11,275 bases of DNA, taken from Cephalothrix spiralis (lineage: Eukaryota; Nemertea; Palaeonemertea; Archinemertea; Cephalotrichidae). The stretch lies in assembly GCA_032353305.1 (NCBI GenBank), contig JAUCNG010377260.1:1-11275 (forward strand), written 5' to 3'. The notes beneath the pieces were generated by a model. That model did no database searches, had not been told where the DNA came from, and saw only the letters and a list, made by a program, of their open reading frames with translations. The position numbers and the translations under genes are program-made. Below, piece after piece: positions 7,715 through 11,275 of this stretch (within the stretch, counting starts at the first letter, position 1; the number at the start of each line of letters is the position of its first letter).

Positions 7715-8085
7715 TATAGCACCCCGAACGGGTCAAAATCTCGAAAATGTCCGCAGACCGCAGCTAGGGTATGATGATACGTAGCTACGGTACACTGATA
7801 CGTAGCTCAGCCAATGCGATAGAGTATATGATATTATCAGTCATTATGATTTTACGTATTAAATACCAATCGGGAAAAGTGCCAAATCTACAGCGATTCT
7901 ATATGTTTTGAGAATTACGATTGGTTGTGCTACCTAACAGTGATCGCGGTTCGTGGAGGGAATTGATGGTAAAGAAAGCTTTCAATTGGCTAAGCTTCGT
8001 ATCAGTGTACCGTTGCTACGTTTAAGTGTACCCTAGCTACGGTCCGCGGACGTTATTGAGGTTTTGACCCGTTTGGCGTTCCATA
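7715..8085. mobile_element. MITE-like element with long terminal inverted repeats
   Basis: The left end TATAGCACCCCGAACGGGTC and the complement of the right end TATGGAACGCCAAACGGGTC match imperfectly. Matching continues through TCAAAA, ATGTCCGC/ACGTCCGC, GACCG(C/T)AGCTAGGGTA, ACGGTACACTGATACG and AGC(T)TAGCCAAT, giving arms of about 90 bp. CATTTT lies on both sides (7709-7714 and 8086-8091) and could be a 6-bp target duplication, though such an AT-rich word is weak proof. The left arm holds two copies of TGATACGTAGCT. The middle (about 7805-7985) is unique and non-coding. It would be mobilised by a transposase encoded elsewhere. Confidence 0.65.
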
Positions 8086-8119
8086 CATTTTCGCATGTGT
8101 TTTATTTGGCATATAAACT

Positions 8120-8162
8120 TTTACGCATAATTATATTATGCGTAAACGGCGTCATAAACGCC
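8120..8162. repeat. Perfect 12-bp-arm palindrome plus second hairpin
   Basis: TTTACGCATAAT (8120-8131) and ATTATGCGTAAA (8135-8146) are perfect complements around a 3-bp TAT loop. GGCGT (8148-8152) and ACGCC (8158-8162) form a second small stem immediately after. It lies 34 bp from the MITE-like element. Between here and 8700 I see nothing else supportable. Confidence 0.6.
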
Positions 8163-8702
8163 TTGGTGCGAAATAATATTGTAGTGACCGTTGCCTTCTA
8201 TTAATATTGGCAATTTATGATAATAACAATGATACCTAAATCTTAGAGAAATTGTACCGGTAACAAGCATATTTAACGCAAAGTGGACCGGTCATATTTT
8301 ATCAACGTTTTCCTATGGAATGCAATTCCTATCTTGAAAAGCAAAAGCTCTTTGTAGCAAGATTGATGACATAGCCATAACCCGATATATTAACATACGA
8401 GAACGAAACAACAGTGATAAATAACCCCCTTAAAAAATACATGTACATAATAAAACAAAAAACAAATATTTTTTATGTATATTGTATAAGCCTAAAGAGC
8501 AAGGCAAACATCGAAATAACAAACCGACCAGAAGATTGTTTGGACAATCTAAAAAGTTTGAAATGAACAACTACAATTTATTTCATAAGGAAATGAAACT
8601 CAAACGAGGGGAGTCGAGTGTACAACCGAAGAACCTAGAGATACATTGAGAATGATTGAGGAGAAAGGTAAATAATGTGAAAAAATATAGAGCAAGGAGT
8701 AA

Positions 8703-8977
8703 CATGGGAAAGAAACCAATAACACCGAATGAGAGTCGTTGAAGTACTCTCCATCCAAACCTAAAAATGTGTATCACAATATTGCTATCAAGCTGTGGAC
8801 TAACCCCTGAAACAGCAACAAGGTGAACTTTGGTGTATTTGCAAAAGACATTGAATCAAAGTACCGAAACAAGATCGAGAATACCTCCTTCCTGGAAGAG
8901 GTTGAGAGTGAGAAGTTCGAAAACAGGAACTCGGGGTGAAAGCAGGTTCTGCAAGACCTCGAGAAATGTGATCCAAG
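8703..8977 (+). pseudogene. Apparently decayed coding stretch, TGA-interrupted
   Basis: One frame reads like protein for about 90 codons but is broken by TGA at 8730, 8808 and 8937. Between stops it gives ESLKYSPSKPKNVYHNIAIK, then a 42-codon block containing FGVFAKDIESKYRNKIE and FLEEVESEKFENRNSG, then KQVLQDLEKCDP. The middle block is acidic and lysine-rich, suggestive of a coiled coil. It ends at CCAAG|GTAATA, a good donor sequence. All three stops being TGA fits CGA-to-TGA decay at methylated CpG. I recognise no family. A second forward frame (8830-9030) and two minus-strand frames are also open here, so the reading frame itself is uncertain. Confidence 0.25.
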
Positions 8978-9257
8978 GTAATAAACAAGGATTAAAAACA
9001 AAATTCTATCAAACAAAATGCAATTTTTAGTCTATCTAGATACGAATGAACGAACTTTTAAAATGGGCAGGGGAAACTCCAGGAAATAAATCCTTTGACA
9101 CAGTAAACTTTAAAACTCCGACCAATTAATTCCGACCAATTACCGATCATTATACCTAGGTATCGGACAAAATTGTTTTAATCTCTGGAAGGCAATAAAG
9201 CATGCATTGGTGTTATAAATACATTGTGTTTTGGCAAGTGCTACATATACTACATAC

Positions 9258-9438
9258 CAAGAGTATATATTCTATATACTCTTGTACATACTAATCTCGT
9301 ATATACCAGTGAGATTAGAAGGTGATGTAAACGGCTCTTGATATTTCGACAGGAGAAGTGTACAGAGCGCATAGGCGTAAACCCCCAAACAGCTGTTTAA
9401 ACAGTATGTGCTCTGTACAATTCTCCTGTCAAAATATC
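9258..9438. repeat. Three successive hairpins
   Basis: First, CAAGAGTATAT (9258-9268) and ATATACTCTTG (9274-9284) form a perfect 11-bp stem with a 5-base loop. Second, CTAATCTC (9291-9298) pairs with GAGATTAG (9311-9318). Third, 34-bp arms at 9340-9373 and 9405-9438 match with four differences, running from GATATTT through GACAGGAGAA and GTACAGAG; the loop holds the palindrome CTGTTTAAACAG. The largest could be a small MITE or, less likely, a microRNA-like precursor. The minus-strand open frame here only reads through these palindromes. Confidence 0.65.
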
Positions 9439-10213
9439 CACTACCCTCCTCCAACTATATAGACATCAAGTCATGACAATACATCAACAACTCCTTTTTT
9501 CTCTTCAAAGTTTGGTCATGCTGACTTTTTTACCACAAACTTCCTATTATTCAAATAAATGAGCTGCTTCATCACTTTTATTGTTTTAGGATATCATGAA
9601 TTAGCAGACGAGATGAGACTTCCATCCATATTAAATATGTAATAAGCAGCGTCTATGAATTTTCTCTTAGCCACATGGGAAATGATGACAAATTACATCG
9701 CAACCAGACAAACATTATATTCAGCAAATATTGAGATGATTGCCACAGGGAAAGTTAGTTTAGGTTTTACATGATTTTAATTTGCATTGACAGTGACAGC
9801 GGTTTGACTAACACTGAAAAATGCTTCTACTAATATTCAAGCACACATTGTATAATAACGAAACAGTGGGTCTCGAGGCGTTCCATTAAAATTAAGCTTA
9901 TAACCCGAAAGCCTCAGAGACCAATAACAAAAACGTGGTTTGAAAACAAAACGTGGTAAAGACCGAAGTCTAATTTCGGACATCAATTTTGTCACGTAGG
10001 ACAACCATTAGATAACATGGCGAATTACAAATTGGCCAATCACCGTTCACAAAGCAAACTCGAACTTAACAACAAATCCAATCCAATTAGAGAAAAAATT
10101 CAATCCAATACACGACAGTGATTAAATTATGCGCGTCAGCTCCGAAGGAGAATTATACTGATGACCGAACCCGGTTTGGGGACATAATTTTGACAAACTG
10201 TGGGGGGCTCGAG
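9439..10213. other. Stretch with no supported gene
   Basis: The only structure I see is a short inverted repeat, GGTCTCGAGGC (9869-9879) with GCCTCAGAGACC (9911-9922), one base apart in length. The rest is AT-rich with no convincing frame on either strand. It lies downstream of the transporter exon's polyadenylation signal and may be intergenic. Confidence 0.5.
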
Positions 10214-10295
10214 ATCAAGGAAATATGTTTTTAAATATTCCAAAAACAAAACAAATCAAGGAAATATGTTTTTAAATATTCCAATAACAAAACAA
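10214..10295 (+). repeat. 41-bp tandem duplication
   Basis: Two adjacent 41-bp units begin at 10214 and 10255 with ATCAAGGAAATATG and end in ACAA; they differ at one position (AAAAAC versus AATAAC). The near identity points to a recent duplication. It lies about 50 bp beyond the polyadenylation signal of the minus-strand transporter exon. Confidence 0.9.
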
Positions 10296-10346
10296 ATTGT
10301 TTTGAAAGAAACCTTAGACAGAATTATTTTTCAAAAATTTATCTTG

Positions 10347-10352
10347 TTTATT
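10347..10352 (-). terminator. Polyadenylation signal AATAAA for the transporter exon
   Basis: TTTATT on the plus strand is AATAAA on the minus strand, 92 bases past the stop codon of the SLC16-like exon. Another AATAAA overlaps the region directly after the stop (10436-10441) but would leave almost no 3' untranslated region. The 10347 site is the more likely one. Confidence 0.45.
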
Positions 10353-10443
10353 CAATAAAAAATTTAACAAGGCAAGATCAAACCATAACAGTATATTGAA
10401 TGTTAAAAAAGAACATAAAAAAAAATCTCTTTAGCTTTATTAT

Positions 10444-10601
10444 TTACGTTGACTTCACAATTAAGTTATCAGATGACAGCTTTTTAGCAAGCTTCCGATT
10501 CCTAATTGCTAAAAACAACAAAAGAACTCCTGATATCACAGTAAGGGTTGCACTGAAGATGAGGCTACCAAAATAGCTTTTAGTACCATCAAATATGGCA
10601 G
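10444..10601 (-). CDS. Terminal exon of an SLC16-like (monocarboxylate transporter) membrane protein
   Basis: On the minus strand, TTATTCTCTTTTTCAG ends just before 10601, a textbook acceptor with a long pyrimidine tract. The exon then supplies two bases of a split codon and 51 codons to a TAA at 10446-10444. It reads AIFDGTKSYFGSLIFSATLT, then VISGVLLLFLAI, then the basic RNRKLAKKL and a short tail ending VKST. The order 'G..aD.T.SY...f...g....sG..l' plus one last hydrophobic helix and a basic cytosolic tail is how many MFS transporters of the SLC16 group end: a loop, TM12 and an inside C-terminus. Such proteins move monocarboxylates or related substrates, often with protons, across membranes; substrate cannot be told here. 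Upstream exons must lie beyond 11275. The longer open frame starting at 10638 simply reads into the intron. Another 12-TM MFS family is possible. Confidence 0.6.
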
Positions 10602-10647
10602 CTGAAAAAGAGAATAAATATTCGTAAGAATAGAGCAAAGTATTACT

Positions 10648-10945
10648 ATTAATAGATGTGTGGTAATATCATATAAATGGACATCTTGGAATTCGGTACT
10701 TTTTGGGACAAGTTCTGGTATGCGTTTTTGCCATCCTCGTTCCCATGGTATTATATCATATTTCATAACGTTAGCCAAGCAGCTGTAGGCTGACGCTCTG
10801 ACAGGTGAGAATTGTTTTTGCGCCTGGGAGTGAATTGACCAAACCGCGTAGAGGTTTGGTCAATTTACTCCGCGCAACAACAAGTACCAGAACTTGTTTT
10901 AAAAAAACGGATTCCAAGATGTCCATTTAAATAATAACCGCACAT
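10648..10945. repeat. Inverted repeat with a hairpin centre in the transporter intron
   Basis: AAATGGACATCTTGGAAT (from 10675) and GACAAGTTCTGGTA return as reverse complements at about 10885-10935. The arms cover about 10648-10735 and 10885-10945. In the centre, GAGTGAATTGACCAAACC (10828-10845) pairs with its complement at 10853-10870 with one mismatch around a 7-base loop, and TTTTTGCGC/GCGCAACAA extends the stem outwards. Both arms are related to 3333-3410. It lies only about 50 bp upstream, in gene direction, of the acceptor at 10601. It looks like a MITE or foldback fragment inserted in the intron. Confidence 0.65.
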
Positions 10946-11275
10946 TAAACATCATTATCATGCATGTTTAAACATTTTAAAACTATTTAATCTCCTTTCT
11001 AAAAGCGATTAAATCTTGTCTTATAAAGCTCATTAAGTTCGGCAAGTTTCCATGCGGCCACTAGTATTTGGCAAGCTCAAGGTCAATTAGTGAATTACGC
11101 GTTGACCCGAAGAGAGCATTTAATGACATCTGATTACAGCGATTTTTAATTGATGTAGTTCGACGATTCAATGATATTTACGGTCTTCTGATTAGTTAAT
11201 GGGCATGGCTTAAAATTTATCCGCGCTAATTAAGATCAATTAATATGGACGAGATCGGTACTTGTACAGTTTTCC
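10885..11275 (-). repeat. Inverted-duplicate block, right copy
   Basis: This is the reverse-complement partner of 3092-3420, best conserved at the window edge (GCGCGGAT/ATCCGCGC and TCCATATTAATTGATC) and around GGGTCAACGCGTAA. Because similarity is still strong at 11275, the repeat probably continues outside. It would lie in an intron of the SLC16-like gene if that gene continues to the right. Confidence 0.75.

Noticed and set aside
10130-10200. CTGATGA as a hammerhead ribozyme core or C/D snoRNA box
   Set aside because: No GAAA segment or closing stems for a hammerhead, and no matching D box in range.
10536-10778. 80-codon minus-strand frame upstream of the transporter exon
   Set aside because: It runs through the intron, splice acceptor and inverted repeat in a different frame from the exon.

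Overview
The window looks like AT-rich, repeat-dense DNA from an animal nuclear genome. It has no bacterial layout: there are no long open frames, ribosome binding sites or operons. Coding traces are short and carry splice-site signals. The rest is LINE and SINE remnants, MITE-like inverted repeats and satellite arrays. The repeated 9-mer ATACATGTA (four times) and the many palindromic elements suggest a marine invertebrate, perhaps a bivalve or other mollusc. That assignment is inference; no species marker is visible.

Layout. 1-700: a broken non-LTR reverse transcriptase piece on the minus strand, then a SINE with a tRNA-derived head. 660-2710: a large composite foldback structure. Its outer arms are about 105-bp repeat units, then a 16-bp satellite in opposite orientations on the two sides, then a core of about 92-bp direct repeats. 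A smaller palindromic element interrupts the core. 3092-3420: a diverged block that recurs inverted at the window's right edge. 3700-6900: mostly intergenic or intronic sequence with several weak exon-like stretches, including a possible signal-peptide first exon (4081) and a possible terminal exon (6719), plus a nearly perfect 116-bp palindrome (5917-6032). 7715-8085: a MITE-like element with long terminal inverted repeats. 8700-8980: an apparently decayed coding stretch broken by TGA codons. 9258-9438: three hairpins in a row. 10347-10601: the best coding feature, a minus-strand terminal exon of a multipass membrane transporter resembling the SLC16 (monocarboxylate transporter) family, with splice acceptor, stop codon and AATAAA signal. 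10648-11275: the intron upstream of that exon, filled by inverted repeat blocks related to 3092-3420.

How it fits together. Only the SLC16-like exon can be called a gene part with some confidence; its other exons must lie beyond position 11275. The remaining exon calls are hypotheses from splice signals and frame, without transcript support. The main biological content is layered inverted-repeat elements. I see no clear novel enzymatic system. The most unusual object is the composite foldback structure at 660-2710.
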